A stretch of 64,000 bases of DNA from Hormiphora californensis (GCA_020137815.1 CM035352.1:6059159-6123158), one strand, 5' to 3'. Numbered from the stretch's first letter, positions 9,636 through 21,261 are shown. Notes: generated from the sequence alone by a model not told the origin. Made by a program: numbers and translations.

Positions 9636-12600
9636 CTACTTCCCCTCAGTGAGCAGGGCAACAAGGGAGTTATCTCTAGGGCTCGAGTATCCTCTGACAG
9701 GTGGAAAGTCTGGTATGGTAGCAAGGAAGTCTCCAAGTGTGACTTTTAGGTTCTCGATTGATGTTGCCAGCCGTACTTCCTCGGGCATCCTGTTAAAGAG
9801 TTGAACCGCTCTGACTCCGAATGATGCATCCCGTAGCGTCTGGACTGATTTCTGTGCCGATGTGATGATCCGAGGGACAATTGCTTTCGGACCGTGTCGA
9901 TGGTGGACGTAGAAGGATATGTTCGTACTATTAGGTGCTAGCCCCTTGTATATCTTCCACATATGTATGATCATGTATCTTTCCCGTCTTCTCTGCAAAG
10001 AAAGTATCCTGAGGTGGGCTAATCGATTCTCCGTGTGAAGAAACGTTGGATTCCCTCGATCTTTGCAATCTCGCCAGTTTGGCATGGCGACCATAGTGGC
10101 GAGCAGTATTCTAGCTTCGGCCGAATGAGCGATTTCAGTAAGGTAACCATGGTTGCTGTAGATCTGTCTCTGAACACTCCTAGGACCCATCCAGCTAATC
10201 TTTTGGCTTCTCTGGTGATGATACCGATGTGTGTTGTCCACGATGCGTCATTGGTCATGTGGATACCCAGATCTTTCACACAGTGTGCAGGGCTAATGTC
10301 CTCACCATTTGTATTGAAGTATCGATAGTTTTCCACATTGAAGGGAAGAACTCGTAGGAGCTTTGTTTTGTTCAGGGTGTAGTTGAGAATTTCGAACTTG
10401 TCCTCATGTAGAATCATGTTGTTCTTCTTTGACCAATCGGCGATTCTGTCGAGGTCTCCCTGAAGTGATTTCATGTCCTCTGCTTGTTCGATCGATTGCC
10501 TGCTCTTCGTGTCGTCTGCAAACGTTAGTGTACCACCCAGCGTGCAAGCGGCCAAATCACTAACATAGATAATAAACAGAAGTGGACCCAGCACTGAGCC
10601 CTGGATCACACTACTGATGACATATTCTGGTCTGGAGCAGTAGCCCTCCGTCACTACCGTCTGGCGTCTGTGCTCTACCTGTAAGGAAGGCCTCGATCCA
10701 GTTCAACAGTTTTCCTCGTATGCCGTATCTTTGCAGCTTGCCCAGTAGGATTCGAATATCGACTTTATCGAATGCTTTAGCAAAATCGATATAGGCCACA
10801 TCTACTTCGTGGCCATTGTTCAGATCCTCTAGGATTGCATCGTAATGGTTGAGTAGTTGCGTCAGACAGCTTCTACCCGACCGGAATCCATGCTGCTCCT
10901 CGTTTATGATCCCTGCCTTTTCCACAAAGTCCGCTAGTTGACTTCTTACCACTCGTTCGAAGGTTTTAGTGACGTGGCTCGTCAGTGCCACTGGGCGGTA
11001 GTTCTCTGGCAGACTCTTATTGCCCTTCTTGAAAATGGGTGCAATTTGTTGTTTCTTCAGTTCGGCGGGAATGACCCCGCGGTGAAAGGATTGGTTCCAC
11101 AATATCCACAGTGGATAGCAAAGTTTATCCCTGGCCTCGTGGAGAATCAGTGATGGAATATCGCCTTTGGGTGCTGCGGAATGTGGGTTTAGCTCCTTCA
11201 AGGCCCCTTCGATGATTGCAGGGGAAAGTTCAATATCTGTCTACTCGGCTTTCCTCTCTTCAATATCCATCAGGGCGTTTTCTACGTTGACTAGGGAGGG
11301 GTCACTGAAAACTTTAACATACTGGTCCTGGAGTATTTCAGCTTTCCTCCGTGGATCATCCGTCAGCTCTCCACTCTGTGACAGTAATGGTCCAACTGTC
11401 GACTGTACTTTTCTTTTCCTCTTCGCATAAGAGTAAAAAGCTCTGGGATTCTTCTTGATCTGTGCCACTGCTTTGTCTTCCTCAGCATTTATACTTCGGG
11501 TAATGTGTTCCTTGATATTGGTGATGATCTCAGCTGCAAGGGCTTCTAGTTTAGCAACTCTGGTCTGGCCGGCCCCCTTCTTCTGTAGCTTCTTTATTCG
11601 TCTGTCGATCCTCCTCCTCTTTGATTTCAACTTGGTTAGTGCATTGTCCTTAACAAGATGGGAGTAGTCCTGGATTTTCTTCAGTGGGGCACTGGAGCAT
11701 GTGACCTGAAGGACAGTGAGGGTTAGTAGGTTTGTGAATGCTGTGAGCCTATCAATGTTTTCAAGTGATTCACACAATTCCCAAAGGACATCCCAATCAA
11801 TATCACTAAGCAAGTCCCTCAGTTTATTCATATCCGATTTGTGATAACACACTCCTTCGAATGACCAACGATCTAGTTTTTTCTTCTTAAAGTGTGGAGT
11901 GCATGTCATGTTATACCCTAGTACACCGGCTACTGTTTTGTGATCTGACATACTAATGGTTGCTTCAACCTCAGTTTTGATAAAGTAGTCCGGTCTATTA
12001 GTCAAAATTACATCAAGCAAACTGGACTCTCTTGTTGCATCGTCGACAACTTGACATAGGAAATTTTGTTGTGTAAAGTTCTCTGTTGCTGCTGATATTC
12101 TGTCTTCTCTGTCTCCCCCCAGGGTTGAAAGATCCCAATTGTGGTGTGGTAGGTTTAGGTCCCCCATGATGTAGAGATCAGGGACAGTTCTTTCGTGGGA
12201 GTGCTTGTTTATAAAGGCCTGTAGTGTCTCAATCAGGTCTTGGTAATCACTGGTGCGGTAGATTGAGGCAACTATGGTGTGACACCTAGCAATGTACACA
12301 GCAACCATGTTGTTGAAGTTGTCTCCCCAAGAAGTTTTATCAGTGACAATCAGCGAGCCATGAACGAACAGAGCACAGCCTCCCCCGGTCCTGGTCTCCC
12401 TATCTGCTCGCCACAGACTGTATCCCGGTATCTTTACTTGTGCGTCCTCCACTCTTCCATCCCACCAAGTCTCAGTTAGGCCCACTGCCATTACCGGTAG
12501 ATCAGAGCTGGTGATTTGGTCCGCAAGGTATCTCATTTTCCACTTTGTTTTGCTAGTGGCGGCAGGGTTGAGACTCCTGCCGTTAATAAGGAGAAGCTTT

Positions 12601-12677
12601 GATCCGCATACTTCTCCTTTGGTGCCTTTGTTTAGCGTGCACCCTGTGTCAATTGCGTGCCGGGTGGAATGTTCCAC
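9636..12677 (-). pseudogene. CR1-like non-LTR retrotransposon, frameshifted EN-RT
   Basis: Read on the minus strand, four overlapping frames add up to one EN-RT protein. 12677-11241 is the APE endonuclease (VMAVGLTETWWDG, IMGDLNLPHHNWD, MSDHKTVAGV). 11201-10611 is the RT N-terminus (NYRPVALTSHVTKTFERV, EEQHGFRSGRSCLT, VAYIDFAKAFDKVD). 10654-10019 is the RT palm (IQGSVLGPLLFIIYV, LTFADDTKSR). 10241-9636 is the C-terminal domain (LRILSLQRRRERYMI, VRAVQLFNRMPEEV). At least one stop near 11241 and two frameshifts near 10640 and 10040-10240 separate them, so the copy is dead. Domain order and motifs match the CR1-like element at 32326-36384. The open frame at its 5' end has no ATG. Confidence 0.85.
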
Positions 12678-12679
12678 GA

Positions 12680-13360
12680 TATGTTCGAGACTGGCCTGTG
12701 TTTGTGTATCTCGGACGCCACAAGCCCTGGGAGAGAGATTGTTAGCCTCTCTAGGAGGCGCTCGAAAAAATCCTCCTCTTTGACTTTACTCTTGTTTGTG
12801 TCCTCCCTGGATGGTTCCCTGGACCTATTCCTGTCAGCACTGGAAATGTTGCTGGCGTTCCTGGTTCTGGAACTAGATCGTGATCGAGTCCGGTTTTTAG
12901 GCTGGTACTGGCCGGTAGTGTCAAAAAATGTGTCAAAAAATGTGTCAAAAAATGTTTAGCTTTTCCTTTTGAGCGTTAAATCAAATATAATTATAATTAC
13001 AGTTCAATTACATGTCAACAACACGTAGTCAATGCAACAAAAAGACTAATGTAAAACTAACAATATTGTTTTATGTACACTGAAACTTAATGGAAACGAA
13101 ATGAATGTGTTTTATATTCTTCCCACACACTTTTGTCTGAAAATGAAATTAGAAACGAAATATTTCTCTCCAATATAGAATTTTCAAATAATCCAAAAGT
13201 GTGTTGATCTTGTTTGAAAACAATTAACAACTCAAGAATCTAATTGGTCTCATTTATCTTCTCATCCTTGATTTCAGTCTTCTTCATCGAGTCTCCGAAG
13301 ACAAAAGTGTGTGAAATTGAATGTTATGTAACGCGCGAGAAGAAAATTGAGGGTAAAGTA
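12680..13360. other. 5' flank of CR1-like element and AT-rich spacer
   Basis: Contains the remaining upstream sequence of the CR1-like copy and three tandem TCAAAAAATGTG units at 12918-12956. The rest is AT-rich and shows no gene. Confidence 0.45.
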
Positions 13361-13363
13361 CGG

Positions 13364-13621
13364 TTATAATCTGGGTGCCTTGCAGCCTGTTTACAGGTGC
13401 GCACTACCAAAAGAGTATACTTAGACCGACTTTTTTCAAACGGCTATAGCCATGGAACCACATGGCCGATTTGAGTAAACTAAACGGTATCAGTTAGAAA
13501 ATCGATAGCCCTAACCGATAACCCCAAACCAAACCCTAACCAGACCCTAACGGATAGCCCTAACCCGTCGCGCGCGCCAAAACTACGAATTGTTAGCAAT
13601 GAAAGGCACCCAGATTTTAAC
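13364..13621. mobile_element. MITE copy 1 with CCCTAA-rich interior
   Basis: Ends are inverted: TTATAATCTGGGTGCCTT at the left and GGCACCCAGATTTTAA at the right. The interior has degenerate CCCTAA units (13505-13565) resembling telomeric repeat and a GC-rich CGTCGCGCGCGCC block. A second copy at 13770-14016 has the same orientation. Confidence 0.7.
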
Positions 13622-13769
13622 GTTTTCCGTTGTCACCTTGGCCAAAACGCTTGAGTGGTATGGTGTTGGGGTTAGTGAATGTTCAAAGTTGAGTGGTCTG
13701 GCGGACGGTGGTTAGAGCCATTTTAATAAATCAACTTTTTTGGCAGTGCGCACCTGCAAACGGGCGCGA

Positions 13770-14016
13770 TTATAATCTGGGTGCCTTGCAGCCTGTTTAC
13801 AGGTGCGCGCTACCAAAAAAGTATACTTAGACCGACTTTTTTCAAACGGCTATAGCCATGGAACCACATGGCCGATTTGAGTAAACTAAACGGTATCAGT
13901 TAGAGAATCGATAGCCCTAACCGATACCCCCAAACCAAACCCTAACGGATAGCCCTAACCCGTCGCGCGCGCCAAAACTACGAATTGTTAGCAATGAAAG
14001 GCACCCAGATTTTAAC
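13770..14016. mobile_element. MITE copy 2 with CCCTAA-rich interior
   Basis: Nearly the same sequence as 13364-13621, about 11 bases shorter because part of the CCCTAACCAGA block is missing. The 148-bp spacer between copies ends with AGTGCGCACCTGCAAACGG, an inverted match to the start of the copies, so the pair may be part of a larger palindromic element. Confidence 0.7.
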
Positions 14017-14495
14017 GTTTTCCCCTGCAAACAGGCCACCAAACACCCAGATCGTAACGGCGCCCCCTTTTCACGTTTGGCGTCGTATTTGCACGTGACA
14101 GCCCCCACTTGCTCACATTTTTCGGCAAAAACGCCGCATATCATCTGTCAGGCCAATGCTCTGACCACAGTTCTCGCGCGCTCCGCTTATTTGAGAGAAG
14201 CGAGAATGGGTCAGGCCAATGCTCTGACAGCATATCATGGGAAAGAGCATAATTTTGTGAGTCTGTAAAGTTTTTTTTTGACGAAATTGGTCAAGAAACA
14301 AAGGTGTTATGTGAGAGCCAAAACAAGTTTCCGGTGCACAAATAAAAACTCGCAAGCCACCCATCCCTGTGCTCCGATTTCATTGCATAGTAGACTCACT
14401 TACAAACCGTTCTTTCTCAAATTCTCTGACAACTCTGGCGTTCGACGTCGTCTGAAAGTTCTTTCTTTAACTGTTTCTCAATCCAGACGGTTGTA
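14017..14495. other. Spacer with an inverted or direct GTCAGGCCAATGCTCTGA repeat
   Basis: The 18-base word GTCAGGCCAATGCTCTGA occurs at about 14147 and again at about 14211. No gene or complete element is recognised. Confidence 0.45.
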
Positions 14496-15952
14496 AAGTC
14501 GAATTTTTTAATCAAGGGACAGGGGGCCGCACATTCAGAGAGGTCACACAGCGTTGTTGTTGTTGTAAGCGCCTCCGCTTCCGGTCCTCTACTTGAGATT
14601 TTATCCCGTCCGGCAGCCAGTTCCTCACGCCCGAGATGGACGGAGCTCAGGTTCCAGAGTTTCCTCTTTCCCCCGGGAGAGTATTCTTCCTCCGTCTTAT
14701 GTCTATGGATTTAGGGATAAGGGTGGAATCGTCTCCCATAACTGTCTTGACAGGTCTCATGAATAGGGCCGCACTAGCACTGTTTTCACATTGTGCCAGT
14801 CTCGGATATCTCCAGCGACCCCTGGTGAGTGGTATCTCAGCCTTGATCGTTTTCGATGTGGCCTTGGCTAGGACAATTCGGACGCTCCATTGACTATGGC
14901 ACCTTTATAGATTTTGCGCTGCCAACCTCTGATTTGTAATCAGTACTCCATGGGGCTTCATGGAACATCACTTTTTGTTCATGATGCAGATGCAGCGTCC
15001 GGCCGTTCATGGGGTAATTAGGGCAGGTTCCTTCCCAAAACGGAACTCTGGCGTGTAGAGGTTTCGGTATCTATGTGCGTCACTCATAGAAATTTGTTAT
15101 ATAGTGTGGGATGGTGGTTTGAAGTATGGAGGGTTATTATGGAGGGTTATCTGAACAGTTTGCTTTTGTGTATTAATTGGGTGAATTTGTTCCAGTCAAG
15201 GTTCTCGTCTCCATAGATTTCCTCAACTACATTTTGGTAGTTTAGTCTGTATCTAACTTCATCAAGTCTGGGGCAATATATGATGACATGTTCTGAGTTC
15301 TCTTTCGCGTTGCAGAGGTCGCATTTTGGGTTAATTTTTGTATCTTGGTGATGTTGGGAGGCCGCGAGGTTGTTTTGGCCCGAGATTGCTAGTGTTAGTT
15401 CTCTGAGCAGTATTTTATCAGTGACCTTTATGGGATTTTGTATTAGCTCTGTTACTATGGCGGTTGTGAATCTGTTGTATTTCTTGTTTATCAGGTTCGT
15501 CGTATTTCTTGTTTTTAGATATTCTTTGATCTTGTTTTTGATCTGGGAGGTATTTAATCCTATGCCATTTTGAGTACTTGGGCTCGTTGCCGCTGCTTCT
15601 TTTGCCAGTTTGTCTGCTTTTTCATTTCCTGCGATGTTGGCGTGGGCTTTGACTTTTTCTATTGTTAATGTGTTTGATCTTTGGAGTTCGTGTAGTTTTG
15701 ATATTGTTCTGGTTAGTTGTTTGGAAACACACAGCGTTGTATTTGCGTGTGACAATCGAGATCAAGTTCCTGGCAATCTTAAGACTTGAACCTGGAATCA
15801 TTGGAAAGACAATTTTAAGACCTTTTCAACGCATCCAAAATCAAGTCTTTATCTTATCAGGGACAGGAGATATGAGCGAAAAAGTTTAGCACACGCAAAT
15901 CGACTTTTGTAAATGTGCAGCCCCCTGTCCCTTGATTAAAAAATTCGACTTT
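14496..15952. mobile_element. TA-flanked MITE-like element carrying a retroelement insertion
   Basis: TA precedes 14496 and follows 15952. The ends are AAGTCGAATTTTTTAATCAA and its reverse complement, continuing into GGGACAGGGGGC. The same ends define the compact copy at 16127-16348. The right interior carries AAGTCTTTATCTTATCAGGG, also found in the arms of that copy. The middle (14558-15728) is a retroelement with its own duplications. Confidence 0.8.
14558..15728 (-). pseudogene. 5'-truncated non-LTR retroelement with RNase H domain
   Basis: The insertion is flanked by 12-bp direct repeats ACACAGCGTTGT (14546-14557 and 15729-15740), the mark of target-primed reverse transcription. On the minus strand the frame 15728-15147 encodes the end of an RNase H domain (KVKAHANIAGNEKADKLAKE), then a CDLC...H...C zinc-knuckle-like motif (CDLCNAKENSEHVIIYCPRL) typical of Jockey/I-type ORF2 C-termini. 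The rest (15146-14558) is 3' UTR ending in a (CAA)n tail next to the target-site repeat. Upstream RT and endonuclease are missing, as expected for 5' truncation. Confidence 0.8.
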
Positions 15953-16126
15953 ACAATGTACTGTGTACATTGTAAGACCCAGGCCAGCAGGTTTATTAAT
16001 CCTCTCTCGCTTAGATTTCCTGTTTCCTTGCCGAAACTTCACCCAGCTTTTTCGTGGTAGCCCAAATGTGAAATGCAGGTCACGGGTTCCCAGGAAACGA
16101 GTACTCTAGTGACCTATAGTCGAATT

Positions 16127-16348
16127 TTTTAATCAAGGGACCGGGGGGTCTTTTTGACGTTATTTCAAACGCGCATATCTCCGGTTCCTGATAAGATAAA
16201 GACTTGAAATTTGGAGGTTATGAAGAACTTGGCATGATCTTCCCAACCTCCGAATTTCACGTCTCTATCTGATCAGGAACCGGAGATATGCGCGTTTGAA
16301 ATAAGGTCAAAAAGACCCCCCCTGTCCCTTGATTAAAAAATCCGACTT
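16127..16348. mobile_element. Compact foldback MITE, same family as 14496-15952
   Basis: Flanked by TA. The two arms are near-complementary over almost the whole 222 bp, including CGCGCATATCTCCGGTTCCT and its inverted partner, with a loop of a few tens of bases near 16235. The outermost 25 bases match the ends of the element at 14496-15952. Confidence 0.85.
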
Positions 16349-16624
16349 TAGTTACATGCACAATCTCCTTTGGAACCCTAATTAGTAGCCTTATTAAGGT
16401 GCTTAGTGGCATCATGTTATCATCTATGCAACTTGGTACGGTGATATAGTTAGGTAATAGGTATGGGGATAGTACTTAGATTACTGAGTTTCACATCGTA
16501 AATCTTAACCGTTTTAGCGTCAATCCTTGAAGCATTGTCTTGAACGAACTACAGCTCCCATCACCATCCATCATGCATCCGGGTAAGTCAGAGTTCCATT
16601 TTATATTAGTTTATTTTTTACATC

Positions 16625-16771
16625 TCTGGACAACTTGCATCTGATGCTTCTAACATTTCCTGACTTTCTTACACACATGCCTGGGGATAACTCTACAAGC
16701 TCCCAGTACAGCTCCCAGTTCACTAGACGTAGTTTATTATTTCTTTGTTGAACTGGTCTTCTTCTATCATC
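16625..16771 (+). promoter_or_regulatory. Conserved upstream/5'UTR block of gene A
   Basis: The words CTGGACAACTTGCATCTGATG, ACACACATGCCTGGGG and TCTACAAGCTCCCA recur in the same order before genes B and C. The block therefore duplicated with the genes and probably holds promoter and 5'UTR. It lacks the GCAGGATCAATTACACGAAG segment present in the other two. An AT-rich GTTTATTATTT lies about 40 bp before the ATG. Confidence 0.5.
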
Positions 16772-17643
16772 ATGATGTATGTTACCAAGTTGACCTGCTT
16801 GGTTTTACTGGGCTTCCTGGCAACCACCACCCTCGCCCACAACCAACTCCACGATAAATATCGCTGTGCTGTGCCACTCGGATGCTTTAAGTACGCACCA
16901 GATGAAAAAAGTAGGACGTTATCTCATCCGGATCACTGGGGACCAACTTCTAATAATCCCAAGGAGATGAAAGACGCACTAATAAGATGCAATGAAATCT
17001 CAAAAAGGATTGGTAAGTAAACTAAGTATGAATGAATATCAATTTAAAGTGCTGCTTGTAGTTGGAATACGGTTTTTGAAAACGGTTATGTTTTGTGTGC
17101 TAAAGGTATTTTAAAACAGTCAATCTGGCGCTATGATTTGTCACGCTTGCACGTCTTCTTACCGTATTTCTCCGAAACCGTTTTGATTACCTGCCTGTTA
17201 CCTGGCCGTTACACAAACGGTGCGTCTGTGTCCCGTTTTTCAAATACAGTATCTTCGCTACGTTAGAATTGTGAAATCCATATACCATGATACATGATAC
17301 TTCTTGCCACTCACTCTCCCTCACAGCTTTTAGAATTATGAAATACATAGACCATGATACATGATACTTCTTGCCACTCACTCTCCCTCACAGTTAAGGG
17401 TTATCAGACGATGCTGAAATAGCTTAAATCTGTAGAGGGGGGTTGGTTGTGTGTGTTAAATTAAATCTCTTCAATATTTCAGGTGAACACGCATATTTGA
17501 TGGCAAATGGAGGTAAAGAGTGTCTCCATCCCAAGAACAAACAAAAATGGATCGACGTCCACGAACGAGAGTGTGGAAAATACGGTATCGGCAATGACCC
17601 CGGGAAACCCTACCGTATGATGCTTTTCATTATGAAATGCTAA
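16772..17643 (+). CDS. Gene A: small secreted six-cysteine protein, two exons
   Basis: Exons 16772-17012 and 17483-17643 join at GT-AG sites in phase 1 to give 133 codons plus stop. Residues 1-22 are a signal peptide (MMYVTKLTCLVLLGFLATTT then LA). The mature part has six cysteines: two near the N-terminus (YRCAVPLGCFK), one in LIRCNEI at the exon 1 end, and three in exon 2 (KECLHP, RECGKYG, C-terminal KC). Conserved words shared with genes B and C are SHPDHWGP, NGGKECLHP and GIGNDPGKPYR. I recognise no family; secretion and three disulfides are inferred. It lacks the GTGCTC-type MITE found in the introns of B and C and instead has another MITE at 17056-17265. Confidence 0.8.
17056..17265. 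mobile_element. MITE in intron of gene A (GCTTGTAGT family)
   Basis: Begins GTGCTGCTTGTAGTTGGAAT and ends with the inverted CAAATACAGTATCTTCGCTA type sequence. It interrupts the stretch GAATGAAT...TTAGAATTGTGAAA that is continuous in the intron of gene B. Relatives are at 30648-30838 and about 39105-39240. Confidence 0.6.
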
Positions 17644-17877
17644 TTATAATCCGTGATTATATACATACCAAGGTGTCAACATATAATATATATATATATT
17701 TATTGATTTTCCTGTTTTTTATTTAAATCAAGGAGGTTTGTGATATGTGTACCATTATAAATCAGATTATTATACAGTGGCACTGCGATTTACCGGAATC
17801 CCGAGGATACACGCATCTTGGTAAATCAGAGTTTTATATAACATACATCATTATATAACACACACAATGCAGCTGTA

Positions 17878-18071
17878 TGTGTCTGGACAACTTACATCTG
17901 ATGCTTCTAACATTTCCTGCAGGATCAATTACACGAAGACTTTCTCACACACATGCCTGGGGACAACTCTACAAGCTCCCACTAGACCTAGTTTATATAG
18001 GTTCTCTTTATCCTCATACTTTGTACTTTGTAGACGTATTTTATACTTTCTTGTACTCGTCTTCTATTATC
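17878..18071 (+). promoter_or_regulatory. Conserved upstream/5'UTR block of gene B
   Basis: Very similar to the blocks before genes A and C, including GCAGGATCAATTACACGAAG and ACACACATGCCTGGGG. GTTTATATAGG at about 17990 is a possible TATA element. Further upstream, 17774-17830 carries half of a pogo-like MITE end (CAGTGGCACTGCGATTTACC). Confidence 0.5.
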
Positions 18072-18768
18072 ATGATGTATGTTACCAAGTTGACCTGCTT
18101 GGTTTTACTGGGATTCCTGGCAACCACCACCCTCGCCCGACACCCGAAACAACACTGCGCTATAAGGGTTCAGTGCGTTAGGTTTGCAAAGGAACATGAA
18201 AGACTGTTCTCCCATCCCGATTACTGGGGACCCGCTGGTAATAACCCAGCGGAGATGAACAAGGCTATGATGAGATGCTATGAAATCTCCAAAAGGCATC
18301 GTAAGTGAACTATAGTATAGTTACTATAGTATGAATGAATACAACTTAGAATTGTGAAACCCATAAACCCATATACAGTGGTGCTCCGTCATAATGGCTG
18401 CCCTTATAAAATGTCGCTCAAACCGTTGTCCACCACGTCTAAGACGCATTCCACTGACATGGGAACGCTTTGGGCAGTGCTGTGTGGGCGGCCAATATGA
18501 CAGAGAATGAGCACCACTGTGATAAATTTATTGCCACTCTCATATAATACTTGATACTTCCTCAAAAAAGGGTTATAACAAGATATTCTAACCCAGTTCT
18601 TCTCCAGGTCAACCTGTATATTTGATGGGAAATGGAGGTAAAGATTGTCTCCACCCAAATAACAAAGCAAAACTGATGGACGCCCAAGCACGAGATTGTG
18701 GAAGACACGGTGTGGGCAATGACCCCGGGAAACCCTATCGTATGCACATGTACATAGCGGCCTGCTAA
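18072..18768 (+). CDS. Gene B: small secreted six-cysteine protein, two exons
   Basis: Exons 18072-18300 and 18608-18768, GT-AG, phase 1, 129 codons plus stop. The signal peptide is almost identical to gene A. Mature cysteines: HCAIRVQC, MMRCYEI, KDCLHP, RDCGRHG and C-terminal AAC. SHPDYWGP and GVGNDPGKPYR are conserved. Exon 1 is closest to gene C (RHPKQHCAIR shared). The 307-bp intron contains a foldback MITE at about 18380-18524, also present in the intron of C. Confidence 0.8.
18380..18524. mobile_element. Foldback MITE in intron of gene B
   Basis: Ends CAGTGGTGCTC and GAGCACCACTG are inverted. Internal arms CGTTGTCCACCACGTCTAAGA and the GGGCGGCCAATATGACAGAG block follow. The same element occupies the corresponding place in the intron of gene C (26668-26846). 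Confidence 0.75.
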
Positions 18769-18857
18769 TGCGTGATATACATCGAGGAGTCGAAATTCTA
18801 AATTTCTTGTTTAAATCAACGAGTTTTGTGATGTCTGTACTATTTAAAATGAAATTA

Positions 18858-19014
18858 CAGTCGGACCGCGATTTACCGGAATTCCGATATACCTTACTCA
18901 ACAAGATTTACCGGGAGGATATAATACTTTTCCCAATATACCGGGCCCCCGATTTACCGGGCAAAACCCTTTTCGCCCGAGCATCCCGATAATTGGTAAA
19001 TCGGGTCCCGACTG
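18858..19014. mobile_element. Pogo/Tigger-like MITE
   Basis: TA flanks both sides. Termini are CAGTCGGACCGCGATTTACC and the inverted GGTAAATCGGGTCCCGACTG. Pogo-type elements have CAGT-beginning ends and TA duplications, so a pogo-derived non-autonomous element is likely. A 42-bp version lies at 38608-38649. Confidence 0.75.
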
Positions 19015-19842
19015 TATATGGTCATGTTTTTTTTTCATTGGACGTAAAAATTTTTCAAAAATGGGCAAATGTTACGTTTACTTAAAAATGCGGTACTTAA
19101 TTTAGTAAAAATCAGTTGATATTCCAACCCTAATAGCAAAAGTGTCTTTTGAACACTTTTATATGCTTCAAATGGAATTTACTCATAAATTGCGGCACTC
19201 CGAACCAACTTTGCTAAAGCTGGCACCAAACAAACAGTTTAAACAATATCGTTACATTTTTTTGCGTAAATTACAGAAAAATGGTACATATTTCTTATCC
19301 ATAGCTAGGAGTAAGCGAATTACTCATATTGTGCGGTGTAAATGGTGGTTGAATTGATTGAATTATTTAAATTGCATTTAACACCCTTCTTTGGTACCAT
19401 TTTATGAGTAAATTGATACTAAACTGTTGCAAATATAATAAACAACCACCTTAGCTAAAGAAAACTACCAAATTTTACTCAAATTGTGCGGGGCGGCTAA
19501 AAATAGCATTCATCTTTAACCTGCTGTAGCACCGCACTAAATTGTATCTCTGAAAGCCGTTGAATAAGAGTAACCGTTTTTTCACCATAGTAAAGTTCAA
19601 AGTATTATGCACTTATCGCATATTATGAGTGACCATCCAAGCCGTGTGGTTGCTTTGCAATTCTCTTTTGAAAATTTTTGGTCAAACGTCCAATGAAAAA
19701 AAAACATGACCATATGTATTTACTGGATTTGAAGTAGTACATGGTTAGCTGACATGGGTGCTTGTAGTGAGAATACGGTATCGGTAAACCATCTAGATGC
19801 ATCTCTGGGGCCGGTTGAAAATTTAACCATTATGTGCAGTGC
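19015..19842. other. Non-coding spacer
   Basis: AT-rich. Inverted matches TTCATTGGACGTAAAAATTTTT (19036) and AAAATTTTTGGTCAAACGTC (19670) with GACCATA-type flanks suggest a degraded foldback element spanning about 19020-19715. No gene is seen. Confidence 0.45.
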
Positions 19843-20136
19843 ACACTAGGGTGTGCTAAGTGAAAATTTTGTCGATTTGGCCAATAGTTTAAGGGTAGAT
19901 ATGAAACTATAGACAATTGTCTACTACATCCTGAAAACGGAATTGGGCTAGTGTATGTCAATTACGTGGGCCAGGCGATTAAAAAAGTTTACTTTTTTAC
20001 CGAAAAAAGGAAAATATGTGTGTTTTACACCAGTGTTTGGCATGTTCTTGTTATCAACTTTTTATGGTCAGGGTCGTGTTCAGCGGTTTGATACCGATCA
20101 GAATGGATGTGTATCATGAAAGTTAGCAAAAGTTCA

Positions 20137-20215
20137 TTTTTGACCTTAAAATGTTCATTTTGGACCCAAAATGTTCATTTTTGACTAAAAATGTTCATTT
20201 TGGTCATTTTTTTCA
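20137..20215. repeat. 20-bp minisatellite, about 3.5 units
   Basis: Units of the form TTCATTTTGGACCCAAAATG repeat with small changes. An (ATT)n tract follows at 20346-20366. Confidence 0.75.
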
Positions 20216-20219
20216 ATTT

Positions 20220-21020
20220 TGAGAGCTTTTTCATTAACGGGATCGTGTTCAGCAGGTCAAAATTAGTCGGTTACAACCGGAATTTGCTTTCCGACAAATA
20301 AAATCTCAAAAAGTTAAAATTCGTCTCCACTAATACTGCAAAGTATTATTATTATTATTATTATTAAATCTATATAATTTACACAATTTAATTGTATAAA
20401 TAAGCCCGTGGGCAAAATACGGGTTACCGATAGATATTAAAGTTCATTGAAGATACCTATTATGAAAAGTCTATCACCCCCCTCCGTACCCGGAATTGTC
20501 CTCCAGGATTCGAGTCCCTTAACTCCTTCAACGTTTGGCGGAGTTCTCTCCTCTCACTTCTCTCTGCGAAGGACATATCCCTTGCAAGATATATATACCG
20601 CGAGTGCACATATCACTCCCGCTGTGCGCGACCATTTGCACGCTGAAATATGCACTGTGCTTCCGCGGGAGCTTGCAGATATAGAGGTAGCGGGATATAA
20701 GTGAGAAATGTGTTTTTACACCTTATTCACACACAAACACACAGAATATGACTGACAAGGTACTGCACGACATACAGTCTGCCATTTTACACTCACTCTC
20801 CCTCTTTCTCTCACTAATTATCCCCTTACACGTTTTGTTGTTTGCTATTTCCAAGAATTCCAATCTCCCACTCTCGCATCTCTCTCTCTTCTTTTCACTG
20901 TTTCAAACTATCAGACCTTCTTTCCCTTGCGTGTAACCGGTGTAGAAGTGTATTTTTGTCTAGTTTTGCTTAGTTTGTACCTTGTTTTGTCACATCTCTC
21001 TGTGTGTAATCACCTAAAAT
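20220..21020. other. Non-coding spacer
   Basis: Simple-sequence and pyrimidine-rich DNA with weak inverted words around 20580-20700 (GCAAGATATATA and GCTTGCAGATATAG). The open frame at 20447-20704 has no recognisable domain and I do not accept it. Confidence 0.4.
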
Positions 21021-21094
21021 TATGATTGTTTTGCTTGTCATGTGTTTTCTCGCGGAATATATACTCAATAACGTCCTGCACGGCATGTGCAAGC

Positions 21095-21205
21095 GCCTCT
21101 ATATCGCACTCGTTTCACTCGTGCAATATAGATGTGAAATGCACTCCAGCTCCGCTGTCGTGCATTTCACCTCCATATACGCTCTGCAGTGCAGAGCGTA
21201 TATGG
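21095..21205. repeat. Cluster of three hairpins
   Basis: 21134-21170 has arms GTGAAATGCA/TGCATTTCAC. 21173-21205 has perfect 15-base arms CCATATACGCTCTGC/GCAGAGCGTATATGG around AGT. 21095-21130 has an imperfect hairpin of CTATATCGCACTCG type. The cluster sits just past the broken end of the ORF1 pseudogene. Confidence 0.7.
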
Positions 21206-21261
21206 CGCGCTTGCACTGCGTGCAGAACGTTATGTACTATATACACCGCAGTACGATTCTA

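Noticed and set aside
17187-17381. Short minus-strand ORF in the intron of gene A
   Set aside because: Contains an internal tandem duplication of DNA (CATGATACATGATACTTCTTG) and lies in an intron; no coding signal.
20447-20704. 85-codon ORF near minisatellites
   Set aside because: Lies in hairpin-rich repetitive DNA and shows no protein family features.
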